A stretch of DNA of 64,000 bases, taken from Tridacna crocea (lineage: Eukaryota; Mollusca; Bivalvia; Cardiida; Cardiidae). Positions 54,356 through 63,883 of this stretch are shown here, one piece after another. A model generated the notes under the pieces. That model had not been told where the DNA came from and made no database searches. It saw only the letters and a program-made list of their open reading frames with translations. Position numbers and translations under genes: made by a program. Location of the stretch: assembly GCA_943736015.1 (NCBI GenBank), contig OX031063.1, positions 35,680,172 through 35,744,171 of the forward strand. Direction: 5' to 3'. Position 1 is the first letter of the stretch. Every line of letters begins with the position of its first letter.

Positions 54356-54631
54356 GAAATGGCCTACAGCACGCCAAAAGGGGCATTCGGACATTTGTGT
54401 AAAGTGTCGAATCCGATCAGCCTGCATGAGCTATTCGCGCAGGCTTATCCGAAACGACACTTTCCGTTTTTATGTAATTTTATGTAAATTGTTCTGTATA
54501 TTGTAGCACAAAATCTAACGTAATCGTAAAGTGTCGCCTCAGATTAGCCTGCGTGGATTGCGCAGGCTGATCCGAGACGCCACTTAACGCAAATGTCCGA
54601 ATGTCCCTTTTAAAATGTTGCAAGCCATTTA
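54356..54631. mobile_element. family C element, two-hairpin long form, complete
   Basis: AAATGGCCTACAGCACGCCA to TGTTGCAAGCCATTT. Hairpins CAGCCTGCATGAGCTATTCGCGCAGGCT and TAGCCTGCGTGGATTGCGCAGGCTG. Linker TTTTTATGTAATTTTATG. Confidence 0.9.
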
Positions 54632-54710
54632 ATGATGTTCTCGGTATGTCTCATCACGGAGATGCATTAAGCTCCCTTTTAATGGCATGGTTTATACAAT
54701 TACTTTCACA

Positions 54711-54852
54711 GGCATTCATCAGGGTATTCTTAGTCTTATTCTTCAGAATACTGAAAATGTGAAAGTACATGTAACAGAACTTCTCACTGGCTAAATCTTG
54801 AAGCACTAGACAAAGAATGCACTTTAAGAATGGTTGCTGAATACGGACCCTG
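54711..54852 (+). mobile_element. family H, palindrome half lost
   Basis: GGGTATTCTTAGTCTTATTC, GTAACAGAACTTCTCACTGG, CTAAATC then a jump to AAGAATGGTTGCTGAATACG. Confidence 0.75.
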
Positions 54853-55139
54853 ATTCCTTGATTTTTCCATCAAAGCGGGTCCTTTGATTCTAGAAAACAG
54901 CGCCGTGAAATCTAAATGGCCAACAAAGTTCTCTTTGAGAGGCAAAATTATAGCGGTAAGCAATAACGGAATGAAGAATGGGGATCATTCCAAGCGGAAG
55001 TAACTCGAGCTGTTGTCATGTATGTGTGAAACATTATTGATATTGTTTGTGAGCCACGCACTTATACACATGAGCGGATGCACTTTGCATATTTCAAATT
55101 GCAAACAATTGATTCCTTCTTGTTTTCACGACTCCTTAA

Positions 55140-55536
55140 CTCTTTCATAATGGCTGTTTACTTTTTAAAAATGATTTTCTATTTGAACACTATTTAGCAT
55201 GTGTTTCAAATTCAAAACATAGACAGGCGTTATGTAAATTGAGATGCTCAGACCACAATTTAGCAATAGAGGTTGGACGTCGTCATGGTATTCCACGTAA
55301 AGAAAGAACATGTACAAAATGTAATATGAATGTTGTTGCGGACGAGTATCAGTTTGTTTTAGTTTGTCCGTTTTATCGACAACTTAGATTGGAAATATTA
55401 CCAAAGTATTACTGTAGTTGGCCTACAAAAAAAAAACAAATTTATTCGTTTATTAAGCAATACATCGACTGTATTGCTTAACAAACTGGCTAAATTTGTT
55501 TATATTGCTTTTGATCTACGTCAGACCATAAATTGA
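55140..55536 (+). pseudogene. C-terminal piece of a non-LTR retrotransposon polyprotein
   Basis: An open frame from about 55140 reads KHRQALCKLRCSDHNLAIE, GRRHGIPRKERTCTKCN, DEYQFVLVCPFYRQLR, PKYYCSWPT. The Cys-x2-Cys ... His/Cys-like tail domain with the DEYHFLLxCP-type motif is common at the C-terminus of Jockey/CR1-like ORF2. At 55479-55481 it meets TAA. A one-base frame shift continues LLNKLAKFVYIAF to TGA at 55534. The reverse transcriptase and endonuclease are absent (5' truncation). Confidence 0.7.
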
Positions 55537-55706
55537 TTTATTTAACATATTTGGAATAATACAATTACCTTTTCTCTTCTTTTTCCAAATGTACATTATA
55601 CTTTTCTCGTAATTGATAATATACCATGCATATTCATGTTCTTCCTTTGCATAAGGCAATAAAACACAATGTTTTTCGCCAAATAAAGGACTTGACTTTG
55701 ACTTTT
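55140..55706 (+). mobile_element. 5'-truncated LINE copy
   Basis: Coding remnant followed by a 3' region with AATAAA at 55682 and a GACTTGACTTTGACTTT tail, the usual end of such LINEs. It starts abruptly after the H and unique segments to its left. Confidence 0.65.
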
Positions 55707-55793
55707 TGTTCATACGTGTCCATATTCTCCAATGTTCAAAGTTCTTAGTCTAACTTCGTGCAAGCCTAGCGTGCTGATTGGCTTCCCGGCCAA

Positions 55794-56021
55794 TTAACCC
55801 TTTACCCATAAGGCATTTCTATGGTATCTCTAATTGACCCTAAATAACAGCAAGGATGAAGCTGTTTCTTATGTGTATATGACACCTTATGATAGTATAG
55901 AAAACATTGTGGCAAAAGGTGAAATTGCTCGTCACGAGCAATTTCACCTTTTGCCACGATGTTTTCCAAAGGCTCCTACAAGCAATGCGTAGAAATGAGT
56001 ATCTATGGAGTGAAGGGTTAC
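55794..56021 (-). mobile_element. family D TTAA-MITE, complete, perfect hairpin
   Basis: TTAACCCTTTACCCATAAGG to TGGAGTGAAGGGTTA. Hairpin CATTGTGGCAAAAGGTGAAA TTGCTCG TCA CGAGCAA TTTCACCTTTTGCCACGATG. The right TTAA is TTAC. Confidence 0.92.
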
Positions 56022-56041
56022 CGTGCTTCTGAGTAACGATT

Positions 56042-56250
56042 ATCCGTTATCCTGCTAAATAAATTAAAATGAAACTTTCAAGTCAATAGTAAAAAACCCG
56101 GGGTTGCTTTTTCAACGGTATTTTTCGGGATAGACATCTACTTATCGGACAGTGTAGATCAAGATCAGACTGCACGTTCTGTGCAGTCTGATCTTGATTT
56201 ACATTGTCCGCAAAAGGTCATTGAATTGCGCCCAGTAGCTTAGGGGGTAA
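56042..56250 (-). mobile_element. family B TTAA-MITE
   Basis: TTATCCTGCTAAATAAATTA, TTATCGGACAGTGTAGATCA, centre GCACGTTCTGTGC, GCAAAAGGTCATTGAATTGC, GTAGCTTAGGGGGTAAG. The hairpin is nearly perfect over 64 bp. Confidence 0.88.
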
Positions 56251-56574
56251 GAATTACATTGAGAACTGTCCATTAACAGTTAACATATTCTGTTCGATTT
56301 CCCAGTTGTTTCCCAATTCAACATTGGCAACTAATCTATTTTATTTTTACAAAGTTCTAATTATTATAATACTAAGACTATATCTAGTGCACCTATAGCA
56401 TTCCTTACATATTTTTATCGTCGATGCTGCGTCCGGTATTCTTAGCCGCAGGTTGCTAACAGAATGTTACGGTGTTAATGTTTTATGAGAGAATGTGTAA
56501 GCAGAAAGCTACTCTGACATGATAACGATGTTTACCGATAAGTGGGTCGAAGGCCCTAAATCTCACAATAAAAG

Positions 56575-56667
56575 ATGGAGGCTTCCGAGCTTGGTCAAAT
56601 AGCCGACATACGAAAAGGTGACGAAAACGTTGATATTTCTCGATTTGTCGGGGACAGTAAACCTTAA
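56575..56667 (+). CDS. hypothetical 30-residue small ORF or first exon
   Basis: ATG with a good context (AAAAGATGG) opens MEASELGQIADIRKGDENVD, then ISRFVGDSKP and TAA. It is acidic and well mixed in composition. An internal AAAAG|GTGACG could act as a donor after IRK. There is no known family, and no partner exon was found to the right, where G-tracts begin. Confidence 0.22.
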   Translation: MEASELGQIADIRKGDENVDISRFVGDSKP

Positions 56668-56722
56668 ATCACTTTTGTCAGAATATGGCTAAAATTTGAG
56701 GTTATACAAAGTGCGGTTTTTT

Positions 56723-56945
56723 TTAGGGGGGGGGGGGGGGTTGGGGGGGGCGGGCGGGGATGGATTGAAGTGGGTGTGTAAGGGTGCCATTTATAATCAA
56801 GTTTTCATGGGGGAGAGTTGACAAACTTTGCCATGTATAAGCTATTTTATTTTTTTGCGGGGCGGGGGGGGGGGGGAAGGATTGAGGAGGATAAACATCA
56901 TTCTGTAATCTTTTTTTCTTTTTGGAGGGGGGGGGGGGGTGGTGG
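56723..56945 (+). repeat. cluster of long G-tracts
   Basis: G-runs of 9-16 at 56726-56750, 56860-56876 and 56926-56939 with purine-rich spacers. They could form quadruplexes. The proline-rich ORF on the minus strand is an artefact. Confidence 0.9.
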
Positions 56946-57185
56946 TTCAGGGGGACAAACTTTGCGATCGAAAACCTTACGCGTTTTGTAAGGGGGTGGG
57001 AAGTTACAAACTTTGACATCTATGACCTATCTGTAACATATAAATCGATTATAAAATGTGTTGTTTTTCATAAAAACACAAGTGTCTGTATCCGGGTGGT
57101 AAAAATGTCAGTTCAGCATTCTATGCAGGCAAAGCCAATATTTTCATACACCAGTAGTATCACTGAAAAAGACAGCACCGACCTT

Positions 57186-57618
57186 ACAACCTTGGTTGCT
57201 AAGCACGCCTCGGGGACCTTTTGGGGACAATGTAGATTAAGATCAGACAGCACAGAACGTGCAGTCTGATCTTGGATCTACTCTAGCCGTTAAGGAGATT
57301 TTTTCTCTCTAAGATAACTTTGAAATAATCAATATTTAGGTTTTCACTATCAGTCTGGAAGTTTAATTTCTCTTAACTCATTCCCAAACGACAATATTTT
57401 AGGCTTGTCCAAATCCAAAGCATTTGCAGACGACAAAATTAAAGTGACGCAAAATTTTAAATTTGTTTTGTGAAGGGTAGAAAACGTTGTGGGAAAAGGA
57501 GAAAATGCTGGTTACCAGCATTTTCTCCTTATCCCACAATGTTTTCTAAAAGCTTCTTTCACAGGGTCGTCAAAAGTAGGGATTGTGTGGTAATGGGTTA
57601 ATTAGCAAGTTAGGACTA
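57186..57618 (+). mobile_element. family B TTAA-MITE split by a family A insertion
   Basis: ACCTTGGTTGCTAAGCACGC, hairpin TAGATTAAGATCAGACAGCA / CTTGGATCTACTCTAGCC, TCTGGAAGTTTAATTTCTC, insertion, then TTAGCAAGTTAGGACTAA, which matches the far end of B. Confidence 0.75.
57373..57601 (+). mobile_element. family A TTAA-MITE nested in family B
   Basis: TTAACTCATTCCCAAACGAC to GGTAATGGGTTAA. Hairpin complete apart from CTCCTTATCCC. TTAA on both sides. Confidence 0.9.
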
Positions 57619-57714
57619 ACAGTTGTTAATCCATCTGCGATAATATTTACTGTTCGAGTACTCTAAGAATGACCTATTCCCAAACTGGTTAGGTGGTTTA
57701 CTCTTCCATATCAT

Positions 57715-57805
57715 AGATGACACCAGGAGCTTTCGTAGACAGCGTAGATCAAGATAAGACTGCACAGAAACTGCAGTTTGATCTCTGATCTGCACTGTCC
57801 ACAGC
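57715..57805 (+). repeat. family B hairpin fragment
   Basis: TTTCGTAGACAGCGTAGATC, centre GCACAGAAACTGC, CTGATCTGCACTGTCC. Confidence 0.65.
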
Positions 57806-57834
57806 TGAATTCTAAATTATGACCATCATGTCTC

Positions 57835-58064
57835 TTATCCCATTACCACACAATCTCTACTTTTTACCACCCAGAGAAAGAAGCCTTTAGAAAACATTGT
57901 GGGAAAAGGAGAAAATGCTGGTAACCAGCATTTTCTCCTTTTCCCACAATATTTTCTACCCTTCACAAAACACATTTCAAATACAGTCACTGTTTTTTTT
58001 TTGTCGTCTGCAATTGCTTTCGATTTGGACAAGCCAAAACTAGTGTCGTTTGGTAATGAGTTAA
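57835..58064 (-). mobile_element. family A TTAA-MITE, complete
   Basis: TTATCCCATTACCACACAAT to TTTGGTAATGAGTTAA with a nearly perfect hairpin. Confidence 0.9.
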
Positions 58065-58240
58065 TCTTGTAGGAGCCGAATCGTATCTGTAGCATTTGAG
58101 AAAATGGAAATTATGTCTTTAGTAGTGACAGATTTAACTTTAGGTGCTTTTATTTGTCCGGGTAGAAGATAAGAATAGTTGTTGTCTTTCGTTCAAATGT
58201 TTCTGCGTTTTGTCACGTGTACCAATTATGTTCCTAGATA

Positions 58241-58473
58241 TTAACCCATTACCACACAATCCCTACTTTTCACGCCCCTGAGAAAAAAAAAAGCCTTTAG
58301 AAAACATTGTGGGAAAAGGAGAAAATGCTGGTAACCAGCATTTTCTCATTTTCCCACAATGTTTTCTACCCTTCCCAATACAAATTTCAAATTTTCAGTC
58401 ACTTTCATTTTGTCTTCTGGAATTCCTTTCAATTTTGACAAACCTAAAATTTTGTCGTTTGGTAATGGGTTAA
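58241..58473 (-). mobile_element. family A TTAA-MITE, complete
   Basis: TTAACCCATTACCACACAAT to TTTGGTAATGGGTTAA. GAGAAAAAAAAAAGCC expansion before the left arm. A decayed hairpin piece follows at 58585-58620. Confidence 0.92.
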
Positions 58474-58844
58474 AAAATCCACGAGATATTTATCACATAA
58501 CAATGTCGTTTACTATGTCCACTTCGAAGAAATCTGTAAATGTCAAATTCTGTGACACACGAAACAAATATTTCTTTGCCAAAAGTAGAAAATTTTGTGT
58601 GAAAAGGAGAAAATACTTGGAAATTCTTGCTAGATGTTATCAAATTCACAGGTTTGTTTGGTCAGAGTTAAAATATAAAGGGTTATTATTTGATATAGGG
58701 AAAAAGACAAAGGTCGTCCACAGCTAACCCATTGTTCTAGCTACACCAACATGACTGGCGTTGTTGTCCTTTGTTCGAGAGGCTGCGGTTTAGTCGAGAT
58801 CGAATGTCTATTCACATCCTCTATTTCCACTGTTCAATACTTCC

Positions 58845-59073
58845 TTAACCCATTACCACACAATCCCTACTTTTGACGCCCCTGAGGAAGAAGCCTTTAG
58901 AAAACATTGTGGGAAAAGGAGAAAATGCTGGTAACCAGCATTTTCTCCTTTTCCCACTATGTTTTCTACCCTTCACAAAACAAATTTCAAATTTTCAGTC
59001 ACTTTTATTTTGTCATCTGCAAATGCTTTCGATTTGGAGCAGTCTAAAATATTGTCATTTGGTAATGGGTTAA
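58845..59073 (-). mobile_element. family A TTAA-MITE, complete
   Basis: Closest to the family consensus: TTAACCCATTACCACACAAT, GACGCCCCTGAGGAAGAAGC, TTTTCAGTCACTTTTATTTT, GGTAATGGGTTAA. Confidence 0.93.
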
Positions 59074-59220
59074 AGTCATGTTAGCTTTCCGGTTTGATTT
59101 CCTGCTATGTAATTAATTTTCTATACCACAAAATTGTTCGATGGATACCAAAGGTGAACAATTCAGCACAGCCATTTATGTACGAGTCGTTTTCGTGATT
59201 TTTTTTTTTTTCGACGGTGC

Positions 59221-59448
59221 TTAACTCTTTACCAGACGACAAAATTTCAGCCTTGTCAAAATTGGCAGCATTTGCAGACGACAATTACAGTGTGGCTCAA
59301 ATGGTGCAATTTTTCCTTGACAGGGAGGAAACATTGTAGGAAATGGAGAAAATGCTGGTTACCAGCATTTTCTCCATTTCCAGCAATGTTTTCAAAGGGC
59401 TTCTTTCCAAGGGGTGTTAAAAGTCGGGATTATTATGTAGCAAAGAGT
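59221..59448 (+). mobile_element. family A TTAA-MITE with paired arm change
   Basis: TTAACTCTTTACCAGACGAC. Hairpin TGTAGGAAATGGAGAAAATG ... CATTTTCTCCATTTCCAGCA, with AAAAGG changed to AAATGG and the matching CCTTTT to CCATTT. The right end is decayed (AGCAAAGAGTCA). Confidence 0.88.
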
Positions 59449-59555
59449 CAGCCCAGTTGACAAAGGGTGAACCAACTCTCATCTTACTACGTATTGTTTA
59501 CAAAGACGAGTACATGACGCTTTCTCTCTTTCTCTCTCACACACAAAAACACGCA

Positions 59556-59997
59556 TTAAACTCTGTACCACACTGTCTCAAATTTTAAGGACCTTAACAA
59601 AGAAGGCTTCTGAAGACACAGTTGGAAAAGGAGAAACTGTTGGCTAACAACATTTTCTCCTTTTCCTACGATGTTTTCTACACCATCAAAAAAGAAATCA
59701 TTTCTTAACTCTTTACCACACAATCCCTACTTTTAATGACCCTGAGAAAGAAACCTTTTGTACACATTGCGTTTAAAGGAGAAAATGCTTGTAACCAGCA
59801 TTTTCTCCATTTCCTACAGCGTTTTCTACCCTTCACAAAACACATTTCAATTTTTGAGCCACGATTATTTTGTGGTCTACAAGTGCTTTCAATTTGGACA
59901 AGATTACAATTTTGCCTTTTGGTGTAGAGTTTAATTTTGTCTTCAAATGCTTTGAATTTGGACCGGTCTACGTTTTTGTTGTTTGGAAATGGGTTAA
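59556..59997 (-). mobile_element. family A TTAA-MITE split by another A copy
   Basis: TTAAACTCTGTACCACACTG, TGAAGACACAGTTGGAAAAG, AAGAAATCATTTC, insertion, then TTTTGTCTTCAAATGCTTTG, ACCGGTCTACG and GGAAATGGGTTAA. Confidence 0.82.
59705..59934 (-). mobile_element. family A TTAA-MITE nested in family A
   Basis: TTAACTCTTTACCACACAAT to TTTTGGTGTAGAGTTTAA. Tip TGCTTGTAACCAGCA. TTAA on both sides and the same orientation as its host. Confidence 0.88.
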
Positions 59998-60313
59998 CTC
60001 CCTACGGGTCGAAAGTCGTCATCATTAATACACATGTCTCTTTGCCATAAAAAATCTCTTCTCTTTCTCTATTCAGTTCTTCATTTGTAGATTCGAATCG
60101 AAGTATTCACCAACTCTTCTATGATGGCTGTTTGTGAATGGATTTATTTCTCCCATATCGCTAAACAATATTAATTGTTTAAACTTTGTTAATTCCAGAG
60201 ATTTGTCAAGCGTCCGGTAAATACAGCCAACTGGATCGTCGAGGATGGACAAGTTCAGAAGTGATAGTGATAATGCTGAAATCTTGTCGTAAACAGTGTT
60301 ATACCACGAAACT

Positions 60314-60550
60314 GGGTCCGTATTCACCAACTATTCTTGATAGTATTCTTAGTGTTATTATCAAGTCCGTATTCACCAACTATTCTTGATACTATTCTTA
60401 GTGTTATTATCAAGAATTTTCTAAATTCGAAAGTAACACAACTTCTGATTGGCTAAACCAAATGGTTTAGCCAATCAGAAGTTGTACTACTTTCAAAATC
60501 CAGATTTAGACCAAGAATATTCCTAAGAATGGTTGGTGAATACGGGCCCT
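60314..60550 (+). mobile_element. family H palindromic element with a duplicated left end
   Basis: GTCCGTATTCACCAACTATT occurs twice at a 49-bp offset (60316, 60365). The central palindrome is ACTTCTGATTGGCTAAACCA / TGGTTTAGCCAATCAGAAGT and the right end AATGGTTGGTGAATACGGGC. Confidence 0.88.
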
Positions 60551-61440
60551 GCAGATTTCTCTAAGGTTCTATTCTCCACATGGGCATGATACGGGTTTTT
60601 CAGTAAAACTTTGTACTTTCTGATCTCATGCTGAGGTGAACTGTTAATAGACCCTAAAGTATCCTCTGATGTATCGTGTTTTATACAAGGCGTGTAAGAG
60701 GACCAACAGGGTCTTCCGAAAATCGCATCTTCGATTCTCCGCCTAGGCAAGGGTTTTTCAGAGACACTGTGCATTCTTGTCTATTCAAGGTGAACTGGGC
60801 ATGTACATAAGGACCAACGGGTCCATTAGGGAAAAGTTAGGGTCTTCTACCAGGGATTAGTCTAAAATTATGCCGGTTGGTAAAGAGTTAATAAAGATTG
60901 CTGATTCTTGAGAACTAGATGAAGCCCTAATTGTTTGCAAAATGGCTGGCCTAACTTCCTTGTATCAGATACTTGACCTCCAGATCTTTTCTCACCGATG
61001 GTCCATACATAACTATGCCTAGAGCACATCCTTAAAACTGATCATCGACTAGGATCCACAAAAGTCTTACATAGACATATACTTCAAACCCAAGTACGTA
61101 TTTCCGTAGTGTGACCCATTACCGGAAGATATATGTTTAGTTTCATTTCCGGTTTATAAAGTTACTTTAGTCCTATCCTGTACATGTGGCGGAATTAGAT
61201 TTAATCATATTAACTCGGGGCGTTTCGTTATGAGTTGCCATGTAAGAGTGTCGTTTGGCAAGGCGCTGTAAAGTCTAACCAAGTAATGTAGAAACATGAA
61301 GACAGGCATTTGTGAGCTTACACCATGATGACTAAGCAATTGTTGATTTCAACCGGCGAACATCACCATTCAAACTTGATTATTGATTTCAGCTAGCCTT
61401 TCAACTGCTTAATATATGAAGGCCATAGCTCCACATTTTA
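60551..61440. other. mostly unique sequence, no gene seen
   Basis: Family A right-end remnant at 60855-60891 (GCCGGTTGGTAAAGAGTTAA). Short ORFs have no recognisable content. Confidence 0.4.
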
Positions 61441-61445
61441 AATCT

Positions 61446-61800
61446 AGATAGGTAGGTAGGTAGGTTAGGTAGGTAGGTAGGTTGGTGGGTAGGAAGGAAG
61501 GTAGGTAGGTTAGGTAGTTAGGTAGACAGGTTGGTGGGTAGGAAGGAAATGTAGGTAGGTAGGTAAGAAGGAAGGTAGGTAGGTAGGAAGGAAGGAAGGA
61601 AGGAAGGAAGGTAGGTAGGTAGGTAGGTAGGAAGGAAGGAAGGAAGGAAGGAAGGAAGGTAGGTAGGTAGGTAGGAAGGTAGGTAGGTAGGAAAGAAGGT
61701 AGGCAGGCAGGCAGGAAGATAGGTAGGTAGGTAGGCAGGCAGGTAGGAAGTTAGGTAGGTAGGTATGAAGGTGGGCGGGTGGGTGGACAGCCAGCCAGAC
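61446..61800 (+). repeat. (AGGT)n/(AGGA)n tetranucleotide array
   Basis: About 350 bp of mixed AGGT, AGGA and AGGC units in blocks. The complementary strand is open for about 120 codons (Leu-Pro-Thr-Tyr/Ser-Phe repeats), a consequence of the repeat, not a gene. Confidence 0.95.
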
Positions 61801-61919
61801 AGCCAGAAAGTTAGATGGATAGTTTACTATTTCTTTAACTGAATTAACAATATCCTCCTTTTTTTTCCCGAACACTTACAGACAATACTGTCATTATGGC
61901 CTAACAGTTGTCATTTGAC

Positions 61920-62038
61920 CGAGATAGGGCAGAAAATATTGTGGGAAAAGAAGAATATGCTTACCAGCATTGAATTTTCCTCCTTTTCTCAAACGTTTTC
62001 TTAAGCTCTCAAACCTTTTCCCTTAGGATTATCATTAA
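61920..62038 (+). repeat. family A, decayed copy
   Basis: GGCAGAAAATATTGTGGGAA, GAATATGCTTACCAGCATTG and CTCCTTTTCTCAAACG. Abuts the next copy at TTAA 62035-62038. Confidence 0.6.
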
Positions 62039-62482
62039 CTCTTTACGAAACAAGACAAAATTTAAGACTAGCCAAACTGAAAGCATTATGCAGGTAACAA
62101 AATAAACTTGGCTCAAAAATAGAAAGTTGTATTGGAATGGTAAGAAACATTGTGGAAAAAAGAGAAAATGTTGGTTACCATCATGTTCTCCTTTTCCTAC
62201 AATATTTTCAAAAGGCTTTTTTCTGAGGGTGGTTGACCCTTTTCCAAAGAATCCCTCGTTTTTACGGGTCTAGAAAAGTAGCCTTTTGAAAACATTGTGG
62301 AAAAAGGAGAAAATGCTGGTAACCAGCATTTTCTCCTTTTCCCCATAATGTTTTCTACCCTATCTGTATCATATACAGAAATCATCTTTTCAGCAAGAGT
62401 TGAATTGACGACTGCAATTGCTTCAAATTTGGTCTAGTCCAAAAGTTTGTCGTTTGGGAAAGGGATTGTGTAGTAAAGAATA
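62035..62482 (+). mobile_element. family A TTAA-MITE split by a family E insertion
   Basis: TTAACTCTTTACGAAACAAG, hairpin ATGTTGGTTACCATCAT, TTTTTTCTGAGGGTGG, insertion, then GATTGTGTAGTAAAGAATAA. Confidence 0.75.
62233..62465 (+). mobile_element. family E TTAA-MITE nested in family A
   Basis: TTGACCCTTTTCCAAAGAAT to TTTGGGAAAGGG with a near-perfect hairpin. The flanking TTAA is decayed on both sides. Confidence 0.85.
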
Positions 62483-62728
62483 AACTGGATTGTTTTGTAA
62501 AACCAAGCAAAAACAAATGCAAGGAAGACAGAAAATAAGAGACACCCATTCAGTCCATATACCATTTCTTCATTCTTCAAACTTTTACATAAACAATTGC
62601 CTCAGTACAAGTAGTTTAGCAAACATGCACATCTACAAAAGCATAAACTTCACATATGCTTGAAAGTAGTAGAACCTTTCGCAACTACAGTTCCCTTTGT
62701 GGCCTCTGATCTACGCTGCTCACATAGC

Positions 62729-62953
62729 TTAACCCTTTACCATCGCGACTTTTTACGACCTTCTGAAAGAAGCCTTTTGAAAACATTGTGGGAAAAGGGG
62801 AAAATGCTAGTAACCAACATTTTCTTCTTTCCAACAATGATTTTCTAACCTTCCCAAAACTAATTTCAATTTTTCAGTCAAATTTTCTTAGTCTTTCTGC
62901 AAATGCTTCCAATTTGGACCAGTCCTAAATTTTGTCATTTGGTAAAAAGTTAA
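62729..62953 (-). mobile_element. family A TTAA-MITE, complete
   Basis: TTAACCCTTTACCATCGCGA to TTTGGTAAAAAGTTAA. The right arm is worn (TTTTCTTCTTTCCAACAATG). Confidence 0.88.
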
Positions 62954-63095
62954 ACACTGCCTGCAAAAGAAGCAATCAAAATGCAACTAACTAGGTTTTA
63001 CCCCTAGTCCAAGTATGTCTGTTGAGTTTGTTCAGTGATTTTAGTGTTAATTACTGTCTCATCAACAACCAAAACAGTATGCATAAAACATTACT

Positions 63096-63324
63096 TCAAC
63101 TCTTTACTAAACCACAAAATTTTAGACTGCTTCAAATTGAAAGCATTTGCAGACAACAAAATAAACGTAACTCAAAAATTGAGATTTGTTTCTTGCAGGG
63201 TAGAAAACCTTGTGGGAAAAGGAGAAAATGCTGGTTATCAGCATTTTCTCCTTTTCCCACAATGTTTTCAAAAAGCTTCTTTCTCAGGGTCGTAAAAACC
63301 TGTGATTGTTTGGTAAAGAGTTAA
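63096..63324 (+). mobile_element. family A TTAA-MITE, complete
   Basis: TCAACTCTTTACTAAACCAC to GGTAAAGAGTTAA. Hairpin tip TGCTGGTTATCAGCA, base CCTTGTGGG / CCCACAATG. Confidence 0.9.
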
Positions 63325-63399
63325 ATGCTGTGCGTAATGACATAAACTAGCGAACCAACAACTTTTGAACCCATAACCACTAAAGTCCTTCGTTCAGCC

Positions 63400-63586
63400 T
63401 TAACTTTTTTTACCAAACAACAAAATTTTAAACATGACCAAATCGAAAGCTTTTGCACACGGCAAAATCAACTTGACTCAAAAGATAAAATCTGTCTGTG
63501 ATAGGGTAGAAAACATTGTGGGAAAAAGGAGAAAATCCTGGTTACCTGAAGTTCGTTAAAATTTTGGAATGTGTGGTAAAGGGATA
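63400..63586 (+). mobile_element. family A with right hairpin arm deleted
   Basis: TTAACTTTTTTTACCAAACA, GGGAAAAAGGAGAAAATCCT, GGTTACC then directly TGAAGTTCGTTAAAATTTTG and GTGGTAAAGGGATAA. Confidence 0.8.
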
Positions 63587-63594
63587 AAGGAAAT

Positions 63595-63670
63595 AATATT
63601 AGAAAACATTAAGGAAAAAGGACCAATTGCTTGAAAGAAGCATTTGCTCTGTTCCTAAAAAATACTCAAC
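63595..63670. repeat. A-like hairpin remnant
   Basis: AGAAAACATTAAGGAAAAAG, GACCAATTGCTTGAAAGAAG, CATTTGCTCTGTTCCTAAAA. Confidence 0.5.
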
Positions 63671-63883
63671 AAAAAATCTAGTCAGGGTATTTTCGTAGCA
63701 TACACATGCTCCAAATTTGAGTCACTTGAACCAGTTTTTTACAGGCCAAAATCCCCTTTTATCATCAACAGGGTTCCAGAACTACAATTTTCCTTTGTGG
63801 AAGGCACTACATAAAACTTTGTCACATCAACATTGTATATTCTGATAAATGTTTATCAAAGAACCAAATTTATGAATTCTCTA

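Noticed and set aside
56723..57019. 98-residue proline-rich minus-strand ORF
   Set aside because: Arises from G-tracts on the plus strand. Composition is explained entirely by low complexity.
58359..58727. 122-residue plus-strand ORF
   Set aside because: Begins in the right half of a family A copy and runs into AT-rich sequence with another hairpin remnant. No motif and no splice or promoter evidence.
61510..61875. 121-residue minus-strand ORF rich in Leu-Pro-Thr-Tyr
   Set aside because: It is the translation of the AGGT/AGGA tetranucleotide array; any frame of such a repeat stays open.
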